From positions 2,353,354-2,417,353 of the forward strand of contig NZ_PPXW01000001.1 of NCBI RefSeq assembly GCF_021655095.1: 64,000 nucleotides of DNA, in the 5' to 3' direction. The stretch is from Clostridium sp. Cult1 (GTDB lineage: Bacteria > Bacillota > Clostridia > Tissierellales > Tepidimicrobiaceae). The notes under the pieces are model-generated. The model made no database searches, was not told where the DNA came from, and worked only from the letters and a program-made list of their open reading frames with translations. The translations under genes were made by a program, and so were the position numbers. Positions 53,932-63,287 of the stretch are shown one piece after another; the first letter of the stretch is position 1, and each line of letters starts with the position of its first letter.

Positions 53932-55989
53932 ATGAAGAAAACTCTAACCATTATAAGTTATAGCATAGAATCTATAAATGCTTACTATGCTCAAATAAAA
54001 AGTCTGTTTTCAGACAATATTATCGTCAACAAAATAACCATAGATGATATAAAAATTCATAAGAATATAGATGCAGATGTAATATTGATTCCATCTTATG
54101 ATATGTTTAAAAAGGTAAAGGAATATATAAAAAAAGGTACGGATTTAATATTTGCCAACAGAACCATATCTAAATCAGGATTAGAAAAAATAATGGATAT
54201 TGAAGAAGGGACAGAAGTAATATTAATTGATGAAAGTTCGGAAATGACAGAGCAAATGATTTCTGTAATTTACCAGTTAGGTGGAAGCCATATTGATTTG
54301 AAATCCTATTGGTCAGTAGAAGAGGATATTGAAGATAAGACTATAATTATACTGGGACAATCTAACTATCTACCTAATTCGGCAAAAAAAATAATAAATA
54401 TAGGAAACAGCCTATTAGACTTTAACACAATAATAGATATTGGAATGAAATTCAATCTAATGTATATGCTAAATAGAAAGGATATAGGTACAAGTTATAA
54501 AGAGGTTAAGACTGCTAACTTTGGTTTAGCCGAAATTTTAGGACAATCTAATAGTCGAGAAAGTCAGTTGGATATACTACTAGAAGTTATCGATGCAGGA
54601 GTAATTGGGATTAATACTAATGGAACTATATTTTTATACAATGATCACGCAAAAAAGATATTAGAATTAAAAGAGGAACATGTTATTAGTAAAAACGGAA
54701 TAGAGCTGTTCACTCAAATTCCCTTTAATTTTACCCTTCAATCTTTAAAACCAGTGGAAGAAAAAATTATAAAAATAAAAGGGGAAGATGTTATTGTAAC
54801 TGTAAATCCACTCATACATTCAGAAAAACTATATGGAGCCGTTGCTATAATAAGAAAATATAGGGATACGGAAAACAAACAGCATATGTTGCGGAAAAAG
54901 TTGGTAGGTAAAGGTTATAAGGCAAGGTATGATTTTAACCATATTATAGGGAAAAGCAATGCTATCAATAAATGTAAGGATATTGCTAAAAGGATGGCAA
55001 AATCTAATTCCTCAATTCTAATTACAGGAGAAACAGGAACGGGAAAAGAGCTATTTGCTCAGGCAATTCACAATAACTCCCCGAGAAATAGATATCAATT
55101 CGTCCCCGTCAATTGTGGTGCCTTTCCTGAAAGCCTTTTGGAAAGTGAATTGTTTGGATATGAAGAAGGAGCCTTTACTGGAGCTCGGAAAGGCGGAAAA
55201 CCGGGGTTATTTGAATTAGCCCATAATGGAACTCTATTTTTAGATGAAATTGCTGAGATGCCAATGAATCTTCAAGTAAAACTGCTAAGGGTTTTGCAGG
55301 AAAGGGAAGTAGTAAGAATTGGCGGTGACAGAATAATAAATGTAGATATTAGAATAGTAGCTGCCACCAATAGAGATTTAAAAAGTATGGTAAAAAGGGG
55401 AGAGTTTAGACAGGATCTATATTATAGATTAAATGTACTTCCCTTAAATATTCCACCTTTAAGGGAAAGAAGAGAAGATATATTATTCCTGATAGAAGAG
55501 GTACAAAAACAGTTCAATAGTAATTTCACCTTAACTGAAAAAGCAAAAGAGTTATTACTAAGCCATAATTGGGAAGGAAATGTAAGGGAGTTAAGAAATT
55601 ATGTTGAGTATTTTGTTAATTTGGATTCCAAAATAATAAAGGCTAAAGATCTGCCTTTTAGCTATGATCTAGAAATGGAGGATGAGCTAGATATAGGAGG
55701 AAAAGGCGGGATAATAATGAAATTTATTGAAACTACAGGCAATGATATAAGAAAATATATTTTTATATTAGAGGAACTACAAAAGGCTTATATAGATAAT
55801 AGAAGACTTGGAAGAAGAAGTATTCACCGAATAGCAAAATCAAAGGGAATATTTCTAAGTGAGCAGGAAATAAGGACAATGCTGGCAGAACTTGAAAAAT
55901 TATTCATGGTAAAGGTATCAAAGGGAAGAACTGGGACAGTAATAACAAAAGAAGGCATACGGGCATTGGAGTATTTAAGAATGGGTTAA
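53932..55989 (+). CDS. Sigma-54-dependent enhancer-binding activator
   Basis: Activator of sigma-54 RNA polymerase, 685 residues. Residues 1-190 form a PrpR-N/response-type sensor domain (SIESINAYYAQIKSLFSDNIIVNKITIDD). A PAS-like domain covers about 205-310 (VIDAGVIGINTNGTIFLYNDHAKKILEL). The AAA+ domain has Walker A TGETGTGKELFAQAIHN (about 365), GAFTGA in EGAFTGARKGGKPGLFELA (about 413), Walker B GTLFLDEIAEM and HNWEGNVRELRNY. The C-terminal 100 residues lack a Fis-type helix and look winged-helix-like (HRIAKSKGIFLSEQEIRTMLAELEKLFMVKVSKG). It lies just upstream of a -24/-12 promoter and iorA. Confidence 0.93.
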   Translation: MKKTLTIISYSIESINAYYAQIKSLFSDNIIVNKITIDDIKIHKNIDADVILIPSYDMFKKVKEYIKKGTDLIFANRTISKSGLEKIMDIEEGTEVILIDESSEMTEQMISVIYQLGGSHIDLKSYWSVEEDIEDKTIIILGQSNYLPNSAKKIINIGNSLLDFNTIIDIGMKFNLMYMLNRKDIGTSYKEVKTANFGLAEILGQSNSRESQLDILLEVIDAGVIGINTNGTIFLYNDHAKKILELKEEHVISKNGIELFTQIPFNFTLQSLKPVEEKIIKIKGEDVIVTVNPLIHSEKLYGAVAIIRKYRDTENKQHMLRKKLVGKGYKARYDFNHIIGKSNAINKCKDIAKRMAKSNSSILITGETGTGKELFAQAIHNNSPRNRYQFVPVNCGAFPESLLESELFGYEEGAFTGARKGGKPGLFELAHNGTLFLDEIAEMPMNLQVKLLRVLQEREVVRIGGDRIINVDIRIVAATNRDLKSMVKRGEFRQDLYYRLNVLPLNIPPLRERREDILFLIEEVQKQFNSNFTLTEKAKELLLSHNWEGNVRELRNYVEYFVNLDSKIIKAKDLPFSYDLEMEDELDIGGKGGIIMKFIETTGNDIRKYIFILEELQKAYIDNRRLGRRSIHRIAKSKGIFLSEQEIRTMLAELEKLFMVKVSKGRTGTVITKEGIRALEYLRMG

Positions 55990-56255
55990 AAGGGGTATAA
56001 AGGTCACCCCTTTTAACCCATTTATTATAATTGGACAATGAGTTCATCTGTAAAAATTTTAACTTGTGGAATACTTTTAACGAATTACCTTGTTCCATTC
56101 AATATATATAATCATATTTTCAATAATTATTGTAATTTTGAAAATATAAAATAGTGGCATAAATTTTGCAATTATTATATCTTGAACTAATTTTATATGC
56201 ATTCAGTTATTTCAAAATGGGTAAATAATATAATCAAGAAGGAGGAGGAAATAAT
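55990..56255 (+). promoter_or_regulatory. Regulatory region of the ior operon
   Basis: About 270 bases between the activator and iorA. It includes a perfect 10-bp inverted repeat ATATTTTCAA / TTGAAAATAT separated by 14 bases (56114-56147), which could be the activator's upstream site, and the sigma-54 promoter below. The inverted repeat is only 8 bases from the promoter, closer than typical enhancer sites, so its role is uncertain. The iorA ribosome binding site AAGGAGGAGGAAATAAT ends the region. Confidence 0.6.
56155..56170 (+). promoter_or_regulatory. Sigma-54 (-24/-12) promoter upstream of iorA
   Basis: TGGCAT-AAATT-TTGCA matches the TGGCAC-N5-TTGCW consensus, and the GG and GC dinucleotides have the required 10-base gap. 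It lies 86 bases before the iorA ATG and directly after the activator gene. Confidence 0.9.
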
Positions 56256-58034
56256 ATGAAAAAGCTGTTAACAGGAAACGAAGCTATAGCCCTAGGGGCT
56301 TATGAAGCAGGGATTCATTATGCTGCTGCATATCCTGGAACACCAAGTACGGAAATATTAGAAAATATTGCCCCCTATAAAGAAGAAATAATTGCAGAAT
56401 GGGCACCAAATGAAAAAGTTGCATTGGAATCTGCTTTAGGTGCTTCCATATATGGAGCTAGATCCCTTGCTGCTATGAAACACGTAGGATTAAATGTGGC
56501 TGCTGATCCTTTTTTTACTATCGGTTATACAGGAGTAAATGGAGGAATGGTACTAATTACTGCTGATGATCCAGGCCTTCATTCATCACAAAATGAGCAG
56601 GATAACAGATATTATGCTAAATTTGGAAAGGTAGCTATGATAGAACCAAGTGATAGTCAGGAAGCTAAGGACATGGTTAAAGCTGCCATGGAAATAAGTG
56701 AAGAGTTTGATACTTTGGTTTTAATGAGACTAACTACTAGAATATGCCATAGTAAATCAGTAGTGAAAGTAGGAGAAAGGAAGGAAGTACCTTTAAAACC
56801 CTATAAAAAGGATTTGCAAAAATACTATGTAGCCCCTGCAGTTGCTAAACAATTACATGTAGAAGTAGAAGAAAGACTTAAAAGACTAGAAAAGTTTTCT
56901 AATGAAACTGATCTAAACTATATTGAGTGGAATGATAAAAAAATGGGAGTAATTTCTGCAGGAGTAGCTTATCAGTATGCTAGGGAGATATTTGGAAATA
57001 AGGCATCCTATTTAAAGCTAGGCTTCACTTTTCCTCTTCCAATGGAGAAAATTAGAAAGTTTGCTGAAGAAGTAGAAATCCTTTATGTAGTAGAGGAATT
57101 GGAGCCTTTCATGGAGGAACAAATTAAAGCAGCTGGTATAGATTGTATAGGAAAAGATAAGATCCCTAATATTTGGGAACTAAATCCAGAAATAGTTGAA
57201 AAATCTTTACTAGAGAAGGATAGAGAGACTATAGATTATGATAAATCCATTGTTGTAAATAGACCTCCAACTCTTTGTGCAGGTTGTCCTCATAGGGGAT
57301 TCTTCTATCAATTGAGCAAAAGAAAGAATGTTATGATCTCTGGAGACATAGGTTGCTATACTCTAGGGGGAGCAGCTCCATTAAACGCAATGGATACAAC
57401 TATATGTATGGGAGCGAGTGTCAGTTTAGGCCATGGTGCTAAACGGGTAATCGACAAATATAATGACGAAATGAGAGTAGTAAGCGTTATTGGTGATTCT
57501 ACTTTCTTCCATTCTGGTATGACTAGTCTTCTAGATGTGGTATATAATAAGGGAAATACCATTACCTGTATTTTGGATAATAGAGTAACTGGTATGACAG
57601 GCCATCAGGATAATCCTGGTACTGGATATACCCTTCAAGGAGAAATTACTGATATGGCGGATATTCCCAAAATAGTTGAAGCTTTAGGGGTTAAGAATAT
57701 TAAAACCGTTAATCCATTAAGGGTAGATGAAATGAAAGAAGCCTTCGACTGGGCCTTTGATTTAGATGAACCTTCAGTAATTATTTCAAGATGGCCTTGT
57801 GCCCTTAAGAAATATTCTGAATATGATAAAGAAGAATTTGGACAGCTATCGGGAGTATGTGAAGTAGATAGAGAAAAATGTATTGGATGTAGAATATGTG
57901 TTAATACTGGATGTCCAGCAATACATTTTGATAAAGAAAATAAGAAATCAAATATTGATGATGTACAATGTGTAGGTTGCGAATTATGTATGCAAGTATG
58001 TCCGGTTAAAGCGATAGAGAAGGTAGGTGAATAG
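56256..58034 (+). CDS. iorA: Indolepyruvate:ferredoxin oxidoreductase alpha subunit
   Basis: Thiamine-diphosphate and iron-sulfur enzyme subunit of 592 residues; with IorB it oxidises aryl- or branched 2-oxo acids to acyl-CoA, reducing ferredoxin. N-terminal MKKLLTGNEAIALGAYEAGIHYAAAYPGTPSTEILENIA is the pyrimidine-binding domain. The TPP site is SGDIGCYTLGGAAPLNAMDTTICMGASVSLGHG with GDSTFFHSGMTSLLDVVYN. The C-terminal ferredoxin domain has CIGCRICVNTGCPAIHF and CVGCELCMQVCPVKAIEK. It is the first gene behind the sigma-54 promoter; iorB overlaps or abuts the end. Confidence 0.95.
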   Translation: MKKLLTGNEAIALGAYEAGIHYAAAYPGTPSTEILENIAPYKEEIIAEWAPNEKVALESALGASIYGARSLAAMKHVGLNVAADPFFTIGYTGVNGGMVLITADDPGLHSSQNEQDNRYYAKFGKVAMIEPSDSQEAKDMVKAAMEISEEFDTLVLMRLTTRICHSKSVVKVGERKEVPLKPYKKDLQKYYVAPAVAKQLHVEVEERLKRLEKFSNETDLNYIEWNDKKMGVISAGVAYQYAREIFGNKASYLKLGFTFPLPMEKIRKFAEEVEILYVVEELEPFMEEQIKAAGIDCIGKDKIPNIWELNPEIVEKSLLEKDRETIDYDKSIVVNRPPTLCAGCPHRGFFYQLSKRKNVMISGDIGCYTLGGAAPLNAMDTTICMGASVSLGHGAKRVIDKYNDEMRVVSVIGDSTFFHSGMTSLLDVVYNKGNTITCILDNRVTGMTGHQDNPGTGYTLQGEITDMADIPKIVEALGVKNIKTVNPLRVDEMKEAFDWAFDLDEPSVIISRWPCALKKYSEYDKEEFGQLSGVCEVDREKCIGCRICVNTGCPAIHFDKENKKSNIDDVQCVGCELCMQVCPVKAIEKVGE

Positions 58035-58035
58035 G

Positions 58036-58626
58036 ATGGCAGATGTAAAAAGTATATTATTAGTAGGAGTAGGTGGACAGGGAACGATTTTAGCAAGTAA
58101 AATATTGTCAACAGGTCTCCTTGAAGCCGGATATGATGTTAAAATGTCTGAAATCCACGGTATGGCTCAAAGAGGAGGCAGTGTTTCTACCCAGGTAAGG
58201 TATGGAAATAAGGTTTTTTCACCTATTATAGGTAAAGGAGAAGCAGATATATTAGTTTCCTTTGAATCCATGGAGGCACTAAGGTGGTTAGAGTACTTAA
58301 AGCCTAATGGCAAGGTTGTAGTAAACGATTATGAAATACCTTCAGCACCAATACTTGCAGGAAAACAGGATTATCCAAAAGGAGTAATCAATATAATTGA
58401 AAATAAAGCAAATGCTAGCGTAATAAATGCAGGAAAAATTGCTGAGGAGCTAGGTAATACAAAAGTTATGAATGTGGTACTATTTGGTGCATTAATTAAA
58501 GCTATGGATCTAACCCATATAGATTGGGAGAAGGTTATTAAAGATACTGTAAAAGAAAAATTTGTAGATATAAATATAAAGGCTTTTCACGCTGGAATGG
58601 ATTCAGTAGAATTGATGAATGCCTAG
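58036..58626 (+). CDS. iorB: Indolepyruvate:ferredoxin oxidoreductase beta subunit
   Basis: About 196 residues, the gamma-type 2-oxoacid oxidoreductase domain. MADVKSILLVGVGGQGTILASKILSTGLLEAGYDVKMSEIHGMAQRGGSVSTQVRYGN is the family start, with the CoA/2-oxoacid-site motif GVGGQGT and MAQRGGSV. FESMEALRWLEYLKPNGKVVVN follows. It forms the heterodimer with IorA. ATG 58036 is preferred (AGGTGAATAGG upstream) over the in-frame GTG 58027, which overlaps the iorA end. Confidence 0.95.
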   Translation: MADVKSILLVGVGGQGTILASKILSTGLLEAGYDVKMSEIHGMAQRGGSVSTQVRYGNKVFSPIIGKGEADILVSFESMEALRWLEYLKPNGKVVVNDYEIPSAPILAGKQDYPKGVINIIENKANASVINAGKIAEELGNTKVMNVVLFGALIKAMDLTHIDWEKVIKDTVKEKFVDINIKAFHAGMDSVELMNA

Positions 58627-58635
58627 ATTTGAAGA

Positions 58636-58670
58636 TTGTTCAGTAAGAGGGATATCCTTTTGCTGAGCAA
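58636..58670 (+). terminator. Intra-operon hairpin between iorB and ptb
   Basis: A 15-bp stem with three G-U pairs (TTGTTCAGTAAGAGG and CCTTTTGCTGAGCAA, loop GATAT) followed by TTGCTTTTAC. It may be a partial terminator or processing site setting the ior:ptb ratio. Confidence 0.5.
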
Positions 58671-58706
58671 TTGCTTTTACAATAATTTCATATGGGGAGA
58701 GTTGTT

Positions 58707-59609
58707 ATGGTAATTAGAAATTTTGATGAATTGATAAGAAAGGTTTGGAATTTTGATAAGAAGAGAAAGGTTGCTGTAGTAGTTGCTGAAGATCAACATA
58801 CTTTGGAAGCAGTCTTTAAGGCTAAAGAAGATAATATATTAGATCCTATATTAATAGGAAATAAGGATAGAATTAAGAAAATATTAGACACAAAAAATTA
58901 TTCCCTAGAGGATGAATCCATTATAGATGTAGAAGATGAAGTAGCTGCTGCCTATAAAGGGGTAGAATTGGTAAAGATGAATAGGGCAGATTTTATAATG
59001 AAGGGGAAGATACAAACTGCAGATCTTTTAAAGGCTGTAGTTCATAAAGAGAAGGGGATTAGGACAGGAAACCTTATGTCTCATTTTGCTATTTTAGAGG
59101 TACCAACCTACCATAAACTATTGGTTATTACCGATGGAGGTATGGTTATGTATCCAGATAAAGAAGAGAAAAAGCAGATAATAGAAAATGCAGTAGGCAT
59201 TTTAACAGCTCTTGGCTATGAAAAACCTAAAGTAGGTATTTTATCTGCTGTAGAAAAGGTTAATCCAAAAATGCAAGAGACAGTGGATGCAGATGAGTTA
59301 AAGCAGATGAACGAAAAGGGACAAATTAAAGATTGTGTTATTGAAGGACCTATATCCTATGATTTGGCTATGAATAGACAATCAGCAGAGATAAAAGGTT
59401 TTAACAGTCCTGTAGCAGGGGATGTAGATATATTAATTACTCCCAATATGACATCAGGCAATGTATTAGCCAAATCCCTTATATATTCAGGAAATTCTAA
59501 AATGGCAGGACTTATAGTTGGAGCCCAAGTTCCCATTGTGCTAACATCTAGAGGAGCTTCTACAGAAGAAAAATATCTATCTTTAGTATTGTCAGCAGCA
59601 GCTGTTTAA
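58707..59609 (+). CDS. ptb: Phosphate acyltransferase (phosphate butyryltransferase-like)
   Basis: Converts an acyl-CoA and phosphate into an acyl phosphate and CoA. About 300 residues of the PTA_PTB family: KKRKVAVVVAEDQHTLEAVFKAKEDNILDPILIGNKDRIKKIL, ADFIMKGKIQTADLLKAVVHKEKGIR, LSHFAILEVP-like MSHFAILEVPTYHKLLVITDGG, and PVAGDVDILITPNMTSGNVLAKSLIYSGNSKMAGLIVGAQVPIVLTSRGAST. The partner kinase gene (buk) is two genes downstream. ATG 58707 has TATGGGGAGAGTTGTT upstream; an ATG at 58692 lies within that site. Substrate could be branched or aryl-acyl-CoA made by IorAB. Confidence 0.93.
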   Translation: MVIRNFDELIRKVWNFDKKRKVAVVVAEDQHTLEAVFKAKEDNILDPILIGNKDRIKKILDTKNYSLEDESIIDVEDEVAAAYKGVELVKMNRADFIMKGKIQTADLLKAVVHKEKGIRTGNLMSHFAILEVPTYHKLLVITDGGMVMYPDKEEKKQIIENAVGILTALGYEKPKVGILSAVEKVNPKMQETVDADELKQMNEKGQIKDCVIEGPISYDLAMNRQSAEIKGFNSPVAGDVDILITPNMTSGNVLAKSLIYSGNSKMAGLIVGAQVPIVLTSRGASTEEKYLSLVLSAAAV

Positions 59610-59653
59610 AGACTATAAGTTTTTAATATAAATCTATAAAGGAGAATGATAGT

Positions 59654-60748
59654 ATGACTAAAAGTCTATTTAGAAATGAATTGTCCAAGTTAAAGCCATA
59701 TGTACCGGGAAAACCCATAGAAGAAGTCCAACGGGAATATGGAATAGATGAAGTTGTAAAACTGGCTTCCAACGAAAATCAATTAGGGCCATCACCAAAG
59801 GCTGTTGAAGCAATTAAGAAGGAGCTAAATAATATAAATATATATCCTGATCCAGGAGCTATGGAATTAAGAAGGGAATTAGCTAGTAAGCACGGCTTAG
59901 AAGTAGAGAATATTGTTGTAGGAAATGGTGGAGAGCAAATATTACAAATGGTTGCAGAAGCTTTCATAAATCCAGGGGATGAGCTTGTAACATCAAGTAC
60001 CACCTTTACTATTCTAGGAATCTGGGTAGAACATATGGGTGGAAAAAATGTAACTGTTTCTATGGATAACTATAAACAAGATTTTAAAGGATATATTGAA
60101 AGGATAAACGATAAGACTAAATTAATATATGTTTGTAATCCAAACAATCCTTTAGGAAATATAATGACAAAGGATGAAGTTGAATACCTTGTGGAAAATG
60201 TCCCAGATGATGTAGTTATAATATTTGATGAAGCATATTATGATTTTGCTAAAGTGAATCCTGATTATCCTGAAACATTGGAGATATTGAAGAAAAGACC
60301 AAATACTATTATACTACGAACCTTCTCAAAGGTAACAGGAATTGCAGGAATACGTGTAGGCTATGTACTTACATCAAAGGAAATTGCTACTGAAATGAGT
60401 AAGATTAAAGGTACTTTCAATGTAAATAGACTTGCACAGGCTGCAGCTATTGGAGCATTAAGGGATGAGGAGCATATTAACAAAACAGTTGAATTAAACT
60501 ATAAATGTTTAAGCATGATGGAAGAATGCTTTGAAAGTCTTGGCCTTGAATATATAAAATCAAATGCTAATTTTATATTTGTAAATGTAAAAAGGGATTC
60601 AAAGCTAGTATCTCAGGAATTATTAAAGAGAGGTATAATAATAAAAGCAGGTCATATTTGGGGCTGGGATACTTGGCTAAGAGTAAGTACAGGAACATTA
60701 GAGCAAATAGAGAAATTCATAATTGTACTTAAGGAAGTACTTCAATAA
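59654..60748 (+). CDS. HisC-like aromatic/branched amino acid aminotransferase
   Basis: PLP-dependent fold type I aminotransferase of 364 residues, sequence of the histidinol-phosphate aminotransferase family. Motifs: [82 protein letters not shown], and the PLP lysine region [16 protein letters not shown]. There is no his operon here; its place between ptb and buk suggests it makes the 2-oxo acid used by IorAB, probably from an aromatic or other hydrophobic amino acid. GGAGAATGATAGT precedes the ATG. Confidence 0.9.
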   Translation: MTKSLFRNELSKLKPYVPGKPIEEVQREYGIDEVVKLASNENQLGPSPKAVEAIKKELNNINIYPDPGAMELRRELASKHGLEVENIVVGNGGEQILQMVAEAFINPGDELVTSSTTFTILGIWVEHMGGKNVTVSMDNYKQDFKGYIERINDKTKLIYVCNPNNPLGNIMTKDEVEYLVENVPDDVVIIFDEAYYDFAKVNPDYPETLEILKKRPNTIILRTFSKVTGIAGIRVGYVLTSKEIATEMSKIKGTFNVNRLAQAAAIGALRDEEHINKTVELNYKCLSMMEECFESLGLEYIKSNANFIFVNVKRDSKLVSQELLKRGIIIKAGHIWGWDTWLRVSTGTLEQIEKFIIVLKEVLQ

Positions 60749-60785
60749 TTAAATGGAGTCTAATAGATAAGAAAGGAGACCAATA

Positions 60786-61853
60786 ATGAGCTATAAGATA
60801 TTGGCTATTAATCCAGGCTCAACTTCTACAAAAATAGCATTATATGAAGATGAAAAAGAGATTTTCACTAAGACCTTAGAACATCCTATTGAAATTATTG
60901 AAAAGTTTGGAAATGTCCAAGAACAGTATGAGATGAGGAAGGATTTAGTAATGTCCTTTTTAGAAAAGGAAGGTTATGATATCCATGAATTATCAGCTGT
61001 TGTAGGAAGAGGAGGTATGCTTCCACCAGTAAAATCTGGAGCCTATATAGTAAATGAGACGATGCTTGAGACCCTTGAGAAAAGACCTGCTATGGAACAT
61101 GCTTCAAATTTAGGAGCACCTATTGCTTATGCAATAGCAAAGGCTGCAGGCATTAAAGCCTATATATACGATTCGGTGAGAACAGATGAATTAATTGACA
61201 TAGCAAGGATATCTGGTATGCCAGAAATCCCAAGGACTAGCACTTGCCATGTACTTAATACCAGAGCTGTGGCTATAAAGGCAGCTAAGAAATATAATAG
61301 GATGTATAAGGATATGAATATTGTTGTGGCTCATTTAGGTGGGGGAATATCTTTAAATGTTCATGAAAAAGGACGTATAGTAGATATAATCTCTGATGAT
61401 GAAGGGCCATTTTCCCCTGAGAGAGCTGGTAGGGTTCCATGTAGGGAACTTATAGAATTATGTTATTTAGGAAAATATGACAAAAGCACAATGCATAGAA
61501 AGTTGAGAGGTAATGGAGGGTTAAAAGCTTACCTAAATACATTAGATGCAAGGGAAGTTGAAAAGATGATCGAAGAGGGAGATGAAGAAGCTAAGCTAAT
61601 CTATGAAGCAATGGCTTATCAAGTAGCTAAAGGGATAGGAGAGCTTGCTACAGTAGTAGAAGGAAAAGTGGATTTGATTATTCTAACAGGGGGAATTGCA
61701 TATTCTAAAATGATGACTTCATGGATAACAAAGAGGGTACAATATATTGCACCAGTTGAAATAATGCCAGGTGAAAATGAAATGGAATCTTTAGCTTATG
61801 GAATACTACGAGTATTAAAGGGGGAAGAAGAAGCTAGAGAATATATTGAATAG
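60786..61853 (+). CDS. buk: Butyrate kinase family acyl kinase
   Basis: ATP-forming acyl kinase of 355 residues, ASKHA fold, of the acetate/butyrate kinase family. Motifs: KILAINPGSTSTKIALYEDEKEIFTKTLEHP, LSAVVGRGGMLPPVKSGAYIVNE, NMNIVVAHLGGGISLNVHEKGRIVDIISDDEGPFSPERAG, IILTGGIAYSKMMTSWI. It completes acyl phosphate to free acid plus ATP. AAGAAAGGAGACCAATA precedes the ATG. It is the last gene of the ior-ptb-aminotransferase-buk run before gdh. Confidence 0.95.
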   Translation: MSYKILAINPGSTSTKIALYEDEKEIFTKTLEHPIEIIEKFGNVQEQYEMRKDLVMSFLEKEGYDIHELSAVVGRGGMLPPVKSGAYIVNETMLETLEKRPAMEHASNLGAPIAYAIAKAAGIKAYIYDSVRTDELIDIARISGMPEIPRTSTCHVLNTRAVAIKAAKKYNRMYKDMNIVVAHLGGGISLNVHEKGRIVDIISDDEGPFSPERAGRVPCRELIELCYLGKYDKSTMHRKLRGNGGLKAYLNTLDAREVEKMIEEGDEEAKLIYEAMAYQVAKGIGELATVVEGKVDLIILTGGIAYSKMMTSWITKRVQYIAPVEIMPGENEMESLAYGILRVLKGEEEAREYIE

Positions 61854-61888
61854 AAGTTTAAGTTAATTTTAATTATATTTGTTTCTAC

Positions 61889-61917
61889 TTGAACTTATTT
61901 TATCCCAATGATAAAAT
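61889..61917 (+). promoter_or_regulatory. Promoter of glutamate dehydrogenase gene
   Basis: TTGAAC (61889-61894), 17-base spacer, TAAAAT (61912-61917), 97 bases before the ATG. The gdh gene may therefore have its own sigma-A promoter in addition to read-through from buk. Confidence 0.6.
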
Positions 61918-62013
61918 AGATATGGCAATAAAATAACTAACTAAAATATTTGCATAATAAAGTGGTTGAATTGAAAACCTTTTCACAGACTAAATAAAGG
62001 GAGGTATAGTATA

Positions 62014-63279
62014 ATGTCAAAAGAAAGTTTAAATCCATTGGAAAGTGCTCAGAAACAGGTGAAAGCAGCTTGTGATGCTTTAGGCTTAGAACCAGCTGTA
62101 TATGAAATATTAAAGGAACCTCAAAGAATGATTGAAGTTTCAATACCAGTAAAGATGGACGATGGTACTATGAAAGTATTCAAAGGTTATAGGGCGGTAC
62201 ATAATGACGCCATAGGACCTGGTAAGGGTGGTATTAGGTTCCATCCAGGAGTAAATCCTGATGAAGTAAAAGCCCTATCCGTTTGGATGACATTTAAATG
62301 TGGAGTAATGGGCGTTCCTTATGGTGGAGGAAAAGGTGGAATAACAGTAGACCCATTGACTTTATCTAAAGGAGAATTAGAAAGGCTTTCAAGAGGTTAT
62401 ATACGTGGGCTTTATAAATATCTAGGTGAAAAAATAGATGTACCTGCTCCAGACGTAGGAAGCAATGGACAAGTTATGGCATGGATGGTAGATGAATATA
62501 ATAGATTAACTGGCGGATCAAATCTTGGAGTACTTACTGGAAAACCAGTGGAATGGGGCGGCTCAAAAGGTAGAAACGAAGCAACAGGTTTTGGTGTTTC
62601 AGTAATTGCTAGGGAAGCAGCTAGAGAACTTGGAATTGAAATGAAGGGTGCCAAAGTTGCAGTACAAGGTTTTGGAAATGTAGGAAGCTATACAGTGAAA
62701 AATGTTCAAGGCCAAGGGGCTACAATAGTAGCAGTTGGTGAGTGGGCACCATCTGTTGGAACTTATGCATTATATAATGAAGATGGTTTAGACTTTGCTG
62801 ATATGAAAGCTTATATGGATGAACATAAGAATTTAGTTGGGTATCCAAAAGCTAAACAAATATCTCTGGATGAATTTTGGGGATTAGATGTAGATATACT
62901 TATACCTGCAGCTTTAGAAAATGCTGTAACAGTTGAAGTAGCAGAAAAGATTAACGCTAAACTAGTATGTGAAGCAGCTAATGGTCCAATTACACCAGAT
63001 GCTGATAAAGTATTAGAAAGAAGAGGAATCCCTGTTACACCAGATATTTTAACAAATGCAGGTGGAGTAACAGTATCCTATTTTGAATGGGTACAAAATT
63101 TATATGGATACTATTGGGAAGAAAAAGAAGTAGAAGAAAAACAAGAAATTGCAATGGTTAATGCCTTTAAAGATATATGGGCTCTAAAACAAGAAAAGGA
63201 CGTTACAATAAGAGAAGCTGCTTATATGATTTCAGTTAAAAAAGTAGCTGACGTAATGAAATTAAGAGGATGGTATTAA
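62014..63279 (+). CDS. gdhA: NAD-type glutamate dehydrogenase
   Basis: Hexameric oxidative deaminase of 421 residues that converts glutamate to 2-oxoglutarate plus NH4+, regenerating the aminotransferase acceptor. Motifs: GPGKGGIRFHPGVNPDEVKALSVWMTFKCGVMGVPYGGGKGGI with the active Lys, VPAPDVGSNGQVMAWMVDEYN, RNEATGFGVSVIAREA and Rossmann motif VAVQGFGNVGSYTVKN, ending AAYMISVKKVADVMKLRGWY. Coenzyme preference is inferred as NAD from family context. GGGAGGTATAGTATA precedes the ATG. Confidence 0.95.
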   Translation: MSKESLNPLESAQKQVKAACDALGLEPAVYEILKEPQRMIEVSIPVKMDDGTMKVFKGYRAVHNDAIGPGKGGIRFHPGVNPDEVKALSVWMTFKCGVMGVPYGGGKGGITVDPLTLSKGELERLSRGYIRGLYKYLGEKIDVPAPDVGSNGQVMAWMVDEYNRLTGGSNLGVLTGKPVEWGGSKGRNEATGFGVSVIAREAARELGIEMKGAKVAVQGFGNVGSYTVKNVQGQGATIVAVGEWAPSVGTYALYNEDGLDFADMKAYMDEHKNLVGYPKAKQISLDEFWGLDVDILIPAALENAVTVEVAEKINAKLVCEAANGPITPDADKVLERRGIPVTPDILTNAGGVTVSYFEWVQNLYGYYWEEKEVEEKQEIAMVNAFKDIWALKQEKDVTIREAAYMISVKKVADVMKLRGWY

Positions 63280-63287
63280 TAAAATTG

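Noticed and set aside
59654..60748. Histidine biosynthesis gene hisC
   Set aside because: No other histidine genes are nearby, and its place inside the ior-ptb-buk set points to amino acid catabolism.
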